A stretch of 64,000 bases of DNA, from positions 682,001 to 746,000 of the forward strand of contig CAWAPS010000002.1 of NCBI GenBank assembly GCA_963783945.1. Direction: 5' to 3'. Below are positions 1 through 10,057 of the stretch, one piece after another (within the stretch, counting starts at the first letter, position 1; every line of letters begins with the position of its first letter). The translations under genes and the position numbers were made by a program. The notes beneath the pieces were generated by a model. That model searched no databases, was not told the DNA's origin, and saw only the letters and a list, made by a program, of their open reading frames with translations. Source of the stretch: CAWAPS01 sp963783945 (lineage in GTDB: Bacteria; Actinomycetota; Acidimicrobiia; Acidimicrobiales; Palsa-688).

Positions 1-299
1 GCGAAACGTTCTTGTGGATCGGAGAGGGCCTTCCGACGGCACCGGTGTGCCTCAACCCCGAGGAGGTGTGGGAGCGCCATCCGTTGGTCGTCAGCTTCGA
101 CAGCTGGGAGAAGTCGGTCGCCCGGATTCCCGACATCCTTGGGACCAAGGCGGCGTGGGGCAGCCGATACCCGCACCACGACGCGGCCGAGCCGGACGAG
201 GCCACGTCGATGCTCGCCGAGCACAACGTCGACGACGCCACTGTGGAAGCGCTGATGGGTGGTCACGCCAGGGCGTTGTTCGGCATGGACTCGCCGTAG
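1..299 (+). CDS. Amidohydrolase family protein, C-terminal part (5'-truncated by window edge)
   Basis: The reading frame is open from the first bases of the window (codons from base 3) and stops with TAG. The visible 98 residues match the end of amidohydrolase-2 (TIM-barrel metal-dependent hydrolase) proteins. There is a WGSRYPHHDA segment, where the family usually has a 'GSDYPH' strand near a catalytic Asp, and a closing helix DDATVEALMGGHARALFGM typical of the last barrel helix. At the position where many relatives have Asp ('GSDYPH') this one has Arg. The substrate cannot be told. Related proteins often sit in aromatic or steroid catabolic clusters, which fits the oxidoreductase-rich surroundings. 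Confidence 0.7.
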   Translation, partial: ETFLWIGEGLPTAPVCLNPEEVWERHPLVVSFDSWEKSVARIPDILGTKAAWGSRYPHHDAAEPDEATSMLAEHNVDDATVEALMGGHARALFGMDSP

Positions 300-319
300 T
301 TCCGTTCCCCACCCGCCGG

Positions 320-889
320 TCATGACGGGCTTACGCTTACCTTGTAGTGGAGGTGGACGACTCCGCTTCGGAAGCGGTGCTCGTCCAGGAGTTCCAGCGG
401 GACGCGAACGTCATCCGGCAGCGCCCGCTTTCCGCCACCGACGACGATCGGGCCGAGGAACAGGTGGCATTCGTCGACCAAGCCTGCGGCTAGCCCCTGG
501 CCCCCGAGCTCTGCCCCGCCAACCGTGATGTCGCGGGTCGAGGACTCCTTGAGCTTCTTGATCGCCGCAGGCTCAAAAGCGCGTTCGATGCGCGTGCGCG
601 CGCTGGCCGGCGTCTGGAGCGTCTTTGAGTACACGATCTTTTCCGCCGCCCGCCAGAGCTTCGCGAAGTCCCGGGATGCCGGGGATTCATCGCCGCCCGT
701 TCCCACGGTCTCCCAGTAAACCATCGTCTCGTACATCCGGCGCCCGTAGAGGTACGTGCCGATCGGCCGCTCAAGATCGTTGATGAACGCGTGCACCTCG
801 TCATCGGGTGCCGCCCACTCGAAATTGCCGTGCTTGTCCTCGATGTAGCCGTCGAGGGATGCGATAGCGGAGTAGATCAGCTTGGCCAC
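320..889 (-). CDS. Dihydrofolate reductase family (RibD C-terminal-like) protein
   Basis: This 189-residue protein has the DHFR/RibD_C fold signature. The N-terminus is AKLIYSAIASLDGYIED, the middle has YLYGRRMYETM, and the C-terminal half has the nucleotide-binding 'GGAELGGQGL' glycine motif followed by LVDECHLFLGPIVVGGG. Stand-alone members of this family are NADPH-dependent reductases of mostly unknown substrate, not housekeeping FolA. I chose a GTG start because a GGAGG Shine-Dalgarno lies five bases upstream. In-frame ATGs at 901 and 907 are less well placed. Confidence 0.75.
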   Translation of the reverse strand: MAKLIYSAIASLDGYIEDKHGNFEWAAPDDEVHAFINDLERPIGTYLYGRRMYETMVYWETVGTGGDESPASRDFAKLWRAAEKIVYSKTLQTPASARTRIERAFEPAAIKKLKESSTRDITVGGAELGGQGLAAGLVDECHLFLGPIVVGGGKRALPDDVRVPLELLDEHRFRSGVVHLHYKVSVSPS

Positions 890-903
890 GTCAACCTCCA
901 TCG

Positions 904-1850
904 TCATTGAGCATTGCTGCTCGCCAGGCGCCATTGGTTTACTGTTTGGGCGGGGTACGTGGATCCTATGTAGGTGCCGTCGGGGCGGTAGAAGCGCAGT
1001 TCGCCGTTGGGGTCGCCTTGGGCGCGGTATTGGTGGTGGAGCATGCGGTGGTGACGGCGGCACTGGCAGCATCCGTTGTCGATGTCGGTGGGCCCGTCAT
1101 CCTCCCAGGGTTGGATGTGGTGGATGTCGTAGTGGAAGAACTGGCAGCCGACGAAACGGCAGTGGCCGCCGTCGCGGACGCTGATGGCCCGGCGTTGGGC
1201 GGTGTTCCATTCCCTGGTTTTGCGCCCGAGGAGGCTGCGGCGAACTCCTCGACCTCGAGATCGCTCAGGCTGACGATGACCTGGCCGGTCCCGTCGCCGC
1301 CCCGCACCATCCTCACCCCCCGAGCCCGACCGGCCTGATCGGGCGGGGGGCGGTCCTGGCCGGCGTAGAGATGATAGGAGCGCACCACCCGCTCTATATC
1401 CAGAATGCTGGCCTGCCCGCTCTCCGCCAGCGCCACCAACGCCTCGTCCACCCCCGGGTCGGGACGATCCAGACGGGTGATAGCCCGCACCGCGAAATAC
1501 GACAACCGGCCCCGGGCGAACGCCTCGGCCACGATCGGCCGGCGGGCCAACTGGTGGGCCACCCGCAGCTTGTAGAACGCGGTCGAGCGGCCCATGTTGG
1601 TCCGCCACACCAGCCAGCTCACACACGACAACTGACCCTCAGCCGCCCACAACCCGTCCCGGTCGAACTCGGCCAACCGCTCCAACCACCCCGCCTCCCC
1701 CCGATCCAACTCCCCCCGCCGCTCCACCAGCCACGCCCCGACATCCACCACCCGACCTCCCGGCCAAACCCGACAACCAAAGAACCGAGGAGGTCGTCGA
1801 GCCCGACCACGAAGCACCACCCTCCCTACCGGAACACACGTTCGATTCGG
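904..1850 (-). pseudogene. Degenerate DUF222/HNH endonuclease
   Basis: Pieces of a DUF222-HNH protein are spread over different frames. The DUF222 part (AWLVERRGELDRGEAGWLER to about VIVSLSDLEVEEFAAA) is in one frame. The HNH part is in another, with a C-x4-C-containing segment, DIHHIQPWEDDGPTDIDN and CRRHHRMLHHQY. In intact relatives about 150-200 residues separate these parts; here they are nearly adjacent, so a middle section is missing as well as the frame being shifted. The extreme N-terminus is also out of frame. DUF222-HNH genes are highly multicopy in actinobacteria and often decay. It is unlikely to be functional. Confidence 0.75.
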
Positions 1851-1955
1851 CGAGCAAATACTTTCCACCCATGACGCGAATCCATCGTCTCGGCTCTGCG
1901 AGCACGCGGACGCGGGCCCCTGCGTGCGGCCTTTCGCCGCCTCCGGCTCGCGGGC

Positions 1956-3722
1956 TCAGGCGCCCGCTTCCGCTTCGCTGGCCAGGGCGAGCCACCGCTC
2001 CTCGGCTTCGTCGAGCCTGGCCTGGGCCGCGGCCAGCTCGGCACCGACGTGGGCTAGCTCCCGGTGGTCAGCGGTGCCTTCGAACCTCTCCGCCAGGCGG
2101 TCGCGTTCGGTGGTCAGGCGTCCGAGCTCCTTGTCGAGCTTGCGCAGTTCGAAGCCGACGGTGGTCGAGGAACGCCGCTGACCGCTCGATCCCTGGCCGG
2201 CACCGCCGCTTCTCGCCGGCCGGCCGGCCGTTGGCGCGCTAGTTGGTCGGGGTGGGCGGCGGCCCTCACCGGCGGTCGCCTCGGCGATCCAGGCGGTAAG
2301 CCCTCCGGGAACCGGGCCGACCTGTCGATCGCGGCAAGCGACGATCCTGTCGGTGACTCGGTCAAGGAACGTCCGGTCATGACTGGCTGTCACCAGAGCC
2401 CCGGGCCATTCGTCCAGGAAGTCCTCGAGGGCCCGCAGCGTGTCGAGATCCAGGTCGTTGGTTGGCTCATCTAGCAGCAGCACGTTCGGGCGACCGGCGA
2501 GGACCAGCAGTAGCTGCAGCCGGCGGCGCTCACCACCCGACAGGGTGCCCACCGTCGCCCACGGCAACTCCCCGGTGAACCAGAATCGCTCCATCAGCCG
2601 CTGGTCGACGGGATCGCCGGGGACCCTCGCCGGTCCCGCCACCAGGTCCCGCACCCGGGCCCCGGCGTCGAGTTCGGGCCCCTCCTGGGTGAAGTAGCCC
2701 ACTTGGACAGTCGGTCCACGCTCGATCCTCCCGGCTGTCGGTATCTGCCGGCCCGCCAGGATGTCGAGCAGCGTGGACTTTCCCGAGCCATTGGGGCCGA
2801 CCACGCCGAGCCGCTCGCGGCCGTCGAGGCTCAAGGTCACGTCAGCGAGGATCGGCTCGCCTGCCGGGTGGTAGGCGAAGGTCACGTCCTGGGCATCGAT
2901 GACCTTGTCGCCGAGGCGCGGGGTGTCGAAGGCTATGTCGAGCGCCGAGGTGCGGGCGGCTACTTCCGGCCTGGCGCTGATCAAACGTCGGGCCGCATCC
3001 GTCCGGGCCTGGGGTTTGCGGGTACGGGCGGGGGCCCCCCGTCGCAGCCAAGCCAGCTCCCGCCGGGCCAGGTTGCGGCGGGTGGCGTCGGCCTCGGAGG
3101 CCCTGTCCGCTCGCTCCGCCCTAGCCGCCAGGTAGCCGGCGTATCCGCTGTCGTGGACGTAGGCTCGTCCCCGGTCCAGTTCGATCATGCGGGTGGTGAC
3201 CCGGTCCAGCAGATGGCGGTCGTGACTTACCATCACCACGCCGCCGGCAAAGCGCGACAGCCACGCCTCCAGCCAGGCGATCGCTGGCAGGTCGAGATGG
3301 TTGGTGGGCTCGTCGAGGATCAGCAGCTCGGCTGGGTGCAACAGGACCCGGGCCAGCGCCACCCGCTTGGCCTGACCTCCTGAAAGGTCGGCGACGTGAC
3401 GGTCGATCACCGCGGTCATGCCCAGGCGGTCGAGGATCGCCTCGCTCTGCCACCCACCACCCATCACCTGGCGAACGGTGCCGTCCGGGAGAATCGCGTC
3501 CTGGTCCAACCCGCCGACGCGGACGCCCCGACCCCGGCGGACCTGGCCGGCCTCGGGGACCTGGGTGCCGGCCAGAATCCGCAGGAGGGTGGACTTGCCG
3601 GTGCCGTTGATACCGACCACGCCCAGGCGATCGCGGTCTGTCACCGTGACCGACAGCTCGTTGAAGAGGACCCGGTCGGCGCGCCGCACCGACACGGCGG
3701 CGGCGTCGACGAGCACAGTCAC
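1956..3722 (-). CDS. ABC-F family ATPase (Uup-like)
   Basis: A 588-residue soluble protein with two ABC ATPase domains and no membrane segment, which defines the ABC-F class. Domain 1 has Walker A GINGTGKST (about residues 37-45), signature LSGGQAKR and Walker B LLILDEPTNHLDL. Domain 2 has GPNGSGKST, LSGGERRR and LLLDEPTNDLDL. The charged inter-domain linker (ARRELAWLRRGAPARTRKPQ) and a C-terminal coiled coil (KLDKELGRLTTERDRLAERF) match Uup-type members. ABC-F proteins act on ribosomes or nucleic acids, and some give antibiotic resistance by target protection. Start: GTG preceded by AGGGG. The DHA2 exporter gene ends upstream on the same strand, about 55 bases away. Confidence 0.9.
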   Translation of the reverse strand: MTVLVDAAAVSVRRADRVLFNELSVTVTDRDRLGVVGINGTGKSTLLRILAGTQVPEAGQVRRGRGVRVGGLDQDAILPDGTVRQVMGGGWQSEAILDRLGMTAVIDRHVADLSGGQAKRVALARVLLHPAELLILDEPTNHLDLPAIAWLEAWLSRFAGGVVMVSHDRHLLDRVTTRMIELDRGRAYVHDSGYAGYLAARAERADRASEADATRRNLARRELAWLRRGAPARTRKPQARTDAARRLISARPEVAARTSALDIAFDTPRLGDKVIDAQDVTFAYHPAGEPILADVTLSLDGRERLGVVGPNGSGKSTLLDILAGRQIPTAGRIERGPTVQVGYFTQEGPELDAGARVRDLVAGPARVPGDPVDQRLMERFWFTGELPWATVGTLSGGERRRLQLLLVLAGRPNVLLLDEPTNDLDLDTLRALEDFLDEWPGALVTASHDRTFLDRVTDRIVACRDRQVGPVPGGLTAWIAEATAGEGRRPPRPTSAPTAGRPARSGGAGQGSSGQRRSSTTVGFELRKLDKELGRLTTERDRLAERFEGTADHRELAHVGAELAAAQARLDEAEERWLALASEAEAGA

Positions 3723-3776
3723 CCCTCTACGGTAGTCGTCGGGGACGGCGGATTCCGCCAAGGACGCCGGGAGGGA

Positions 3777-5357
3777 TCAGACCTTGACCAGACGCTTCGG
3801 TGCCGCAGGGCGCCGGTGCCGGGTGGATTCGGCGTCGGCGTCGTGGATGACGAGCAGGACGAGAACCGCACCCGCGAGTGCGATACCAGAGGCCGTGAGG
3901 AAAGCGGCATGGTAGGCGGCGAGGTTGACCTCGCTACGTCCGTCGATTTGGTGGAGCGGGCCGACAGCTGCGATCACTGTGCCGAGTATTGCGACCCCGA
4001 TCGCACCTCCGAGCTGACGGTTGGAGTTGAACAGCACGGACGCTCTCCCGGTCGAGGCGGGTGAGATGGTGGCGAATGCCGCGGCCTGCAGACTGACCGC
4101 GACGTGAGCGATGGAGTAACCGGCGCCGAACATGAGTGCCCGCATGAACCACAGACTGGTGGTCGCGCCGGACAGGGACATCAATCCGGCGCAGACCGAA
4201 ATGCCGACCATTCCGCCGAACATCAGGCGCCGGGGTCCGTAGCGCGGGTAGAGCCTTCGACTTACCACCTGGGCAGCGATCATCAGGCCGATGGCTTCGG
4301 GGAAGGTCCCTAGCCCGGAAGCCAGGGGCGAGAGCCCCCGGCCGTCCTGATAGTAGAGCGGCACGACGTAGAGGATCCCGAAGAAGGCGATCATGGTCAC
4401 GCCAATGATCTGGTTCGACGCTCGGAACAGGCGATCTCTGAACAGTCGGAGGTCGACCATCGGATGCGTGGTTCGCAGCTCGATGACAGTCATGGCGATC
4501 AGCAGCGCCACGCCGGCGAGGATCGGAGCTTCGATGAGCGGGGAGCTCCAGCCCTTCACGGAACCTTCCGAGAGACCGTACATCAAAGCGCCCAATCCGA
4601 TTCCCGCTAGGCAGAATCCAGGCAGGTCAAATCGTCCGGGCTGTGTCTCGCGATGTTCGACGACGAAGAGCAAGCCGAACACGAGCGCTATGACACCGAT
4701 TGGGATGTTGACGTAGAACACCCACCGCCAAGACAGGTCGGTGACCAGGAGGCCGCCGAGCACCGGCCCGATGGCGGGTGCGATGGCGGTCGGAATCATC
4801 AGGATGCTGGCCAGGCGGACCCGCTCGGAGGGCGGGAAGGTGCGGTACAGCATGGCCATCCCAACGGGAACCAACATGCCGCCGCCGGCGCCTTGGATGA
4901 TGCGGAAGAGGACGAGCTGGCCGAGGCTGCCGGCCATACCGCAGAGGGCGGATCCGATGGTGAAGACGGCGATGGCCGCCAACAGTGTCCGCTTACCTCC
5001 GAAGCGATCCCCAGTCCAACCCGACGCGGGGGTGAATACGGCCAGGCTGACCAGGTAGGCGATCACGATAACGCCGACCGACGACGGCGAAGTGTGGAAC
5101 TCTCGCCCGATGGTGGGCAGCGCCACGTTGACGATTGTGGCGTCCATTATGCTCATGAACAGCGAGATGACATAGACGACGCTGACCGCCATCCGTTGGT
5201 CGATCGCCGGTATGGGGCCGCGTTTGGCCGCGGGCGGGTTCACGTTCAGCGGGTACGAGCCATCGGGGGCCGGGGCAAGAGGTCGAGAAAACTTAGCGAC
5301 ACGAAAAGATCTTACGTGCCTGCCACGACCGTCCGGATTGCGTGGCAAATAACCCAC
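3777..5357 (-). CDS. MFS transporter, DHA2 (EmrB/QacA-type) drug:H+ antiporter
   Basis: Up to 526 residues with about 13-14 hydrophobic helices. Diagnostic motifs: ISLFMSIMDATIVNVALPTI in helix 1 (DHA2 motif D1), SGWTGDRFGGKRTLL (motif A loop), RIIQGAGGGMLVPVG (motif B) and PAIGPVLGGLLV plus SWRWVFYVNIPIG (motif C region). The predicted role is proton-driven export of amphipathic compounds across the inner membrane. The start is uncertain. The annotated GTG gives a long polar N-terminus, and a later GTG or the ATG just before helix 1 is possible. It lies upstream of, and co-directional with, the ABC-F gene, so the two may form a resistance pair. Confidence 0.88.
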   Translation of the reverse strand: MGYLPRNPDGRGRHVRSFRVAKFSRPLAPAPDGSYPLNVNPPAAKRGPIPAIDQRMAVSVVYVISLFMSIMDATIVNVALPTIGREFHTSPSSVGVIVIAYLVSLAVFTPASGWTGDRFGGKRTLLAAIAVFTIGSALCGMAGSLGQLVLFRIIQGAGGGMLVPVGMAMLYRTFPPSERVRLASILMIPTAIAPAIGPVLGGLLVTDLSWRWVFYVNIPIGVIALVFGLLFVVEHRETQPGRFDLPGFCLAGIGLGALMYGLSEGSVKGWSSPLIEAPILAGVALLIAMTVIELRTTHPMVDLRLFRDRLFRASNQIIGVTMIAFFGILYVVPLYYQDGRGLSPLASGLGTFPEAIGLMIAAQVVSRRLYPRYGPRRLMFGGMVGISVCAGLMSLSGATTSLWFMRALMFGAGYSIAHVAVSLQAAAFATISPASTGRASVLFNSNRQLGGAIGVAILGTVIAAVGPLHQIDGRSEVNLAAYHAAFLTASGIALAGAVLVLLVIHDADAESTRHRRPAAPKRLVKV

Positions 5358-5410
5358 AAGACCAGTTCACGGCCGGTACTGGTTCGGCCGCTCGGGTTCC
5401 CCGCTGACCG

Positions 5411-6395
5411 ATGTGCCAGCAGGTGGAGAGCGTACGTAGCCTGGGCCGCATGTACCTCAACGATTTCGCCCACGGATTAGCGCCCAGGGACATGACCGCA
5501 TCGCCCGAGTTCGGCAGTCTGCTGGAAAGCGCGGCCGACCTCGGGATCCCACACGGCTCCCGCGTGCGCTACGTGTCGTGTCAAACAGTGTTCCGGGGGA
5601 TGCGCTTCCATTACACCGAGTGGGGTGACCCTGGTGCCCGGCCGGTCGTGCTGCTCCACGGCGGCAACCAATCATCGCACTCGTGGGACCTGGTCAGCCT
5701 GCACCTCGCCGACCGCTACCACGTGTACGCCCTCGACCAGCGGGGCCACGGTGACACCGAGTGGAGCCGCGAGCTGGACTACTCGACCGACGCCATGGTG
5801 GCCGACGTCCAGGCTTTCGTCGCCGGCACGGCCATCGAGCGCCCGATCGTGTTCGGCCATTCCATGGGCGGCCGGGTCGCGCTCGAGCGCGGCGCTCGTC
5901 GCTCCCCGGCTAGCCCGAGCCCTCGTGATCGTCGACTCCGGGCCTGAGCTGTCACCCAAGGGGACCAAGGTCGTCGGGGACTTCGTGGTCCACAACATCG
6001 AGTTCGATGACCTGAACGTTTTTCTCGACAACGTGGTCCGCTACGACCGGTTTCGGTCGAGAGAGCACGTCGCCCGCACGGTGAAATACAACCTCCTCGT
6101 ACGAGCCGACGGCAAATATGTAAGCAAGGTCGACCACCGCCGGTTCACCGGAACCACGGCCGGCGGCGTACTCGCCACTCTCACCGTCGATGACGTAAAA
6201 GCGATAACCTCCCCGGTCCTGTTGGTGCGGGGCGGCGAGTCCGACGTGCTTCTCGCGGATGCCGCCGAGCGGTTCGTTCAGGCCTTGCCGAACGGTCGGT
6301 TGGTGACCGTGCCCAATGTCGGCCACAACGTACACGGTGGCAACACGCCCGGATTTCTCCAAGCGGTCGGCCCCTTCCTCGCCTCGCTCGACTGA
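5411..6395 (+). pseudogene. Alpha/beta hydrolase, interrupted by a frameshift
   Basis: The first 170 codons read as the N-terminal half of an alpha/beta hydrolase: oxyanion-hole strand VVLLHGGNQSSHSWD, YALDQRGHGDTEWS and nucleophile elbow GHSMGGRVA. Homology then jumps frame near 5885-5900 and continues as LARALVIVDSGPELSP with the acid/His region (LLVRGGESDVLL, NVGHNVH) and ends FLASLD. One missing base at the GC-rich stretch explains the shift. With one base restored the enzyme would be about 300 residues, normal for the family. Starts at 5411 or 5450 are both possible. The gene is divergent from the MFS exporter. Confidence 0.8.
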
Positions 6396-6443
6396 CCGGC
6401 CGGACGCCACTCACAGCGCGCCCGGCGCGAGCCTCGGCGCAAT

Positions 6444-7238
6444 TCACCGCGCCATTTCACCGCCGTCCACCAGCACCAGGCTGCCGGTCATGAACATCGA
6501 TAGATCGCTGGCGCAGAAAACCACGACTCGGGCCACATCGTCAGGGCGGCCCGCCCGCCCCAACGGGCCGGTCAGTCTTTGCTCGAGATCCACTGGGTTC
6601 CCCAATCCTTCCTGGACTCCCGGGGTGATAATTGTGGTGGGAGCGACGGCCAGCACCCGGATCCCGGCATCGGCGAACTCCAGCGCCATTTGCTTGGTGA
6701 GGCCGATGATTCCATGTTTGGACGCGGCGTAGTGGGCAACTCCCGGGGCGCGTCCGCGAATGCCGGCGATGGATGAAACGTTGATGATGACGCCGCCGCG
6801 CCCGGCCACCACCATGCGGCGCGCCGCCTCCCGGGAACCCACGAAGGTCCCGCCCAGATTCACCCGGATGACGTGCTCCCAGTCGGCGTCGGACATCTCC
6901 AGCACCGCCTTGGACGGATAGATGCCCGCATTGTTCACCCATATGTCGATGCCGCCGAACCGGGCCAGCGCGGTCTCCGCGGTAGCAGAGATGGAATCAG
7001 GATCGCCGACGTCCAGTGATGTGGCCGCAACGGTTCCCCCCGTCCGATCGGCAATCTCGCCGGCTGCTACCGCTGCGCCGTCGTCGTCCATGTCGCCAAT
7101 CAGTACCGACGCCCCGGCCTCAACCAGCCTCGAGGCGATTGCCTGGCCGAGGCCTCTGGCCCCCCCGGTCACCACCGCGCTCCTGCCCCTGAGGGACAAC
7201 AATTCGGCTAGCGGGCGATCGCTCAGGTCAGGGATCAC
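6444..7238 (-). CDS. SDR family oxidoreductase
   Basis: 264 residues, classical short-chain dehydrogenase. It has the cofactor motif GGARGLGQ (about residues 25-32), NNAG in strand 4, catalytic Ser in INVSSIAGIRG and YAASK as the Tyr-x3-Lys pair. The C-terminus ends with FMTGSLVLVDGGEMAR. The Asp at the end of strand 2 (LIGDMDDDG) suggests NAD(H) preference. The gene is convergent with the broken hydrolase, with 48 bases between them. The substrate is unknown. Confidence 0.9.
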   Translation of the reverse strand: MIPDLSDRPLAELLSLRGRSAVVTGGARGLGQAIASRLVEAGASVLIGDMDDDGAAVAAGEIADRTGGTVAATSLDVGDPDSISATAETALARFGGIDIWVNNAGIYPSKAVLEMSDADWEHVIRVNLGGTFVGSREAARRMVVAGRGGVIINVSSIAGIRGRAPGVAHYAASKHGIIGLTKQMALEFADAGIRVLAVAPTTIITPGVQEGLGNPVDLEQRLTGPLGRAGRPDDVARVVVFCASDLSMFMTGSLVLVDGGEMAR

Positions 7239-7500
7239 CGCCGCACCCCCGCCGTGTCACCTGTCCGACTGCGCACAGGTTCGTCGAGCCAGGAACGCGA
7301 CCCGACGGTCTCCGGTGTTCTGCATCTTACTTCCTCACCTTCTTGGGCGGTCGTATCGGGTTAGGGCCCGCCCTCAGCGACGATAGTCACCGGAGCCGGA
7401 GCCGGAGCCGTATGACGCGGTCAGCCGCGCCTATTCCTAGAGTCTCAGCTCTGGCCCGCTTGCGCGCCGGGAGCGCGAGAATGTGCAGGTGGGACAAGCC

Positions 7501-8247
7501 ATGAGTGGGCCTGCCGCGTATCGAGAATGGACCGTCCCAGACGGACTCCGTCGCTACCTCGCTTGTAGCTGGACCGGTGGCCTGGCGACAAGTAATGGGG
7601 CCTGGGTGGAGCCCGTTCTGCCCGACGGCTGTATGGACATCATCTGGGACGGTCAGAGGCTGTTCGTGGCGGGGCCGGACACCGCTCCTGGCTCAGCCGG
7701 TTCCGGAGGGGCGTTCGCGGTTGGGATCCGGTTCCGCCCGGGCATAGGTCCGCTGTTCCTCGGGCTGCCCGCCTTTGAGCTGCGTGACCAGCGCGCCGAG
7801 CTCGATCTCATGTGGTCAGACAGCCGGCAGCTCGCCGAGCGCCTCGACGAGTGTCACACCCTCCGTCACGCTGCCACCATCCTGGAGGACGAGGCGGCCC
7901 GGCGGCTGCCCGGCATCGCGGCGCCCGACCCAGTGGTCGAAGCCGCGGCCAACGTATGGAGCCGCGGGGCGGCGGCGGCCGCGCCCAGTTGGTGGGCCGA
8001 AATGGCAGGAATCACCGAGCGCCAGCTCCACCGACGATTCCTGGCGACAGTCGGCTACGGCCCGAAGATGCTCCAGAGGATCCTGCGCCTACAGGGGTTT
8101 CTGGAGTGGTGCAGCGATGGCGACATCGGACTCGCTGAGCTGGCCGCCCGCTGCGGATACTCCGACCAGCCCCACCTGACCAGGGAGGCCCGGGCCCTCA
8201 CCGGACGGACTCCGACCCAGCTTCGGGCCACCCGGCTACAGGTCTGA
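7501..8247 (+). CDS. AraC-family transcriptional regulator
   Basis: 248 residues. The C-terminal third holds two helix-turn-helix motifs of the AraC type (MAGITERQLHRRFLATVGYG, then IGLAELAARCGYSDQPHLTR with the typical 'GY.D..H..R' signature and R.LTG.TP end). The N-terminal 140 residues resemble the small-ligand sensing domain of the DUF6597 type (LPDGCMDIIW, RPGIGPLFLGLP). ATG at 7501 is preferred; an in-frame GTG lies 18 bases upstream. The next gene in the same direction is a VOC protein 66 bases away, a likely target or functional partner. Confidence 0.85.
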   Translation: MSGPAAYREWTVPDGLRRYLACSWTGGLATSNGAWVEPVLPDGCMDIIWDGQRLFVAGPDTAPGSAGSGGAFAVGIRFRPGIGPLFLGLPAFELRDQRAELDLMWSDSRQLAERLDECHTLRHAATILEDEAARRLPGIAAPDPVVEAAANVWSRGAAAAAPSWWAEMAGITERQLHRRFLATVGYGPKMLQRILRLQGFLEWCSDGDIGLAELAARCGYSDQPHLTREARALTGRTPTQLRATRLQV

Positions 8248-8313
8248 AACGTTCAAGACAGGACGTTACGGTCCAAGTAGAAACAGGTGCGGAAACTGTC
8301 CAGGAGGAACCTC

Positions 8314-8697
8314 ATGACTGCCTTGTTGAACGCCATCGGGATCGTCAGTGTGGACTTGCGCCGAACCTTGAACTTCTACCGGCTGCTCGGTCTGGATGTC
8401 CCTGACCTGGCCGCAGACGGACATATCAACATCGCCCTCCCCAACGGACTACGTCTCATGTTCGACTCCGAGGACGAGATACACAAGTTCCGTCCGGACT
8501 GGGTCCGCCAGACCGGTAACCAACTGGCTCTGGCTTTCGAGTGCGGAAGTCCGGCCGAAGTTGACGCCATCTACTCCCGCATGACCGACGCCGGCTTCGA
8601 GGGGGAAAAGCAACCCTGGGACGCCTTCTGGGGACAGAGATACGCTCAACTCCGCGACCCGGATGACGTGCCGGTAGATCTATACGCGTCCCTTTGA
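8314..8697 (+). CDS. VOC (glyoxalase/bleomycin-resistance) family protein
   Basis: 127 residues with the paired beta-alpha-beta-beta-beta modules of the vicinal oxygen chelate fold: GIVSVDLRRTLNFYRLLGLDVP, NGLRLMFDSEDE, and the second half with FWGQRYAQLRDPDDVPVDLYA. Start: ATG with a GGAGG Shine-Dalgarno six bases upstream. It probably acts in small-molecule binding or conversion, and the AraC gene just upstream suggests regulated expression. The specific substrate is not visible. Confidence 0.85.
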   Translation: MTALLNAIGIVSVDLRRTLNFYRLLGLDVPDLAADGHINIALPNGLRLMFDSEDEIHKFRPDWVRQTGNQLALAFECGSPAEVDAIYSRMTDAGFEGEKQPWDAFWGQRYAQLRDPDDVPVDLYASL

Positions 8698-8762
8698 TTC
8701 ACTCGGCGTCGGTCTGCCTTTGGACGGCCTTCACCACGAGAGGCGCGCGCCGCCCAAGCAGG

Positions 8763-9885
8763 TCAATGTTCGTGCGTGATCACCCCTCGAATGTTACGGC
8801 CAGCTAGCAGGTCGTCGACTGCGAGGTTGATATCGTCGAGCCGGTAGCGGGTCGTCACCAGCTCGTCGAGCTTGAGGTGGCCGGCCCGGTACAGGTCGAT
8901 CTCCCTCAGGACCTCGATGTTGGGGCTGCCCATACCATAGAGAGCTCCCTGGATGCGCTTCTGGTAGCCGGCGAGCACCCCGATGTGGACAGGAATAACC
9001 GGATCCGCCTTCATGGAAGCGATCCCGGTTATGACCACGGTCCCACCTTTACCGATCGCATCCACCGCTTGGCCGACATGATCGCCGGTCGGCACGTCGA
9101 TCGTGACAATGACGCTGTCGGCGCCCTGGCCGTCGGTGATCGAACGGGCGAAGTCCGCCGCTTCATCGATGTGGCTGAACGTGTGGGTGGCGCCGAGCTT
9201 GGCTGCGACCTCCAGCTTGAGGGGGACCGGATCTACCGCAACTACTGCCGACGCCCCGGCCAAGGCCGCCCCCTGGACGGCATTGATGCCAACGCCCCCG
9301 ACACCCATAATTACTGACGACGTCGCCGGTTTGAACTTGCGCCGCCTTGGTGGCCGACCCGAATCCCGTCCCCACTCCGCATCCGAGCAGGCACAGCGGC
9401 TCGAGAGGTAGATCTTGCGGCACCTTCACCACCGACCGCTCCGACAGGGTCGCCCACGCCGAGAACGTCCCCAGCAGCATGAACTGATACAGATCGTCGC
9501 CACCGTGGTGCATTCGGTAGGTACCGTCGAGCTGCGGCCCCCTTTGCAGCAGAGCGCCGTCGGCACAGAGGTTCTGACGCCCGCTGGCGCAGTACCGGCA
9601 ATGGCCGCAACTCGCAATGAACGACGTGACTACGTGGTCGCCCGGCTTGACCCTCGAGACACCCGGTCCGATGGCTTCGACAACCCCCGACCCCTCGTGA
9701 CCTCCGCACGCCGGCAAGATGGTCACCTGGTCGCCAAGGTTGTAGTGGACGTCACTGTGGCACACCCCCGACGCCACCATGCGGACCAGGACCTCATGTT
9801 CTTTGGGCTCGTCGACTTCGATATCGACTACCTCCCAGCGCCCCGGTGACTCGAAAAGCACCGCTGCTCGCGACTGCACAGTCAT
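8763..9885 (-). pseudogene. Zinc-dependent (NDMA-type) alcohol dehydrogenase with one frameshift
   Basis: The first part encodes the GroES-like catalytic domain: SGVCHSDVHYNLGD, GGHEGSGVVEAIGPGVSRVK and the four-Cys structural zinc loop CGHCRYCASGRQNLC. The Rossmann part continues in another frame from MGVGGVGINAVQGAALAGAS, ending GRNIRGVITHEH. The break is near 9311, where one extra base turns the expected 'VV-IMGVGG' into 'VVSNYG'. If this is a sequencing error, the enzyme is a normal 370-residue class-III-like alcohol dehydrogenase. Start: ATG at 9885 has a purine-rich stretch directly against it; GTG two codons later is better spaced. Confidence 0.85.
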
Positions 9886-10057
9886 CCCTCCCGCTGTCTG
9901 TATAGCCCTCTCAACAACCGGACATGCATCTCTGACAGCAAGCTATCAATCTGACGGGAGACCATCAAGGAGACGAGGCCGGGGTCGAGGTCGCATGTGG
10001 GCCACCGATCCCGAGCATGGGGACCTTTCTGGGATCCGCGCCACGCCAACGCTAAGT

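Noticed and set aside
7389..7411. Short ccggag triplicate repeat
   Set aside because: Only about three and a half copies of a 6-base unit in a GC-rich promoter region; expected by chance and slippage.
8314..8697. Assigning a specific resistance function (bleomycin or fosfomycin) to the VOC protein
   Set aside because: The fold is clear but the metal ligands and context do not single out any substrate.
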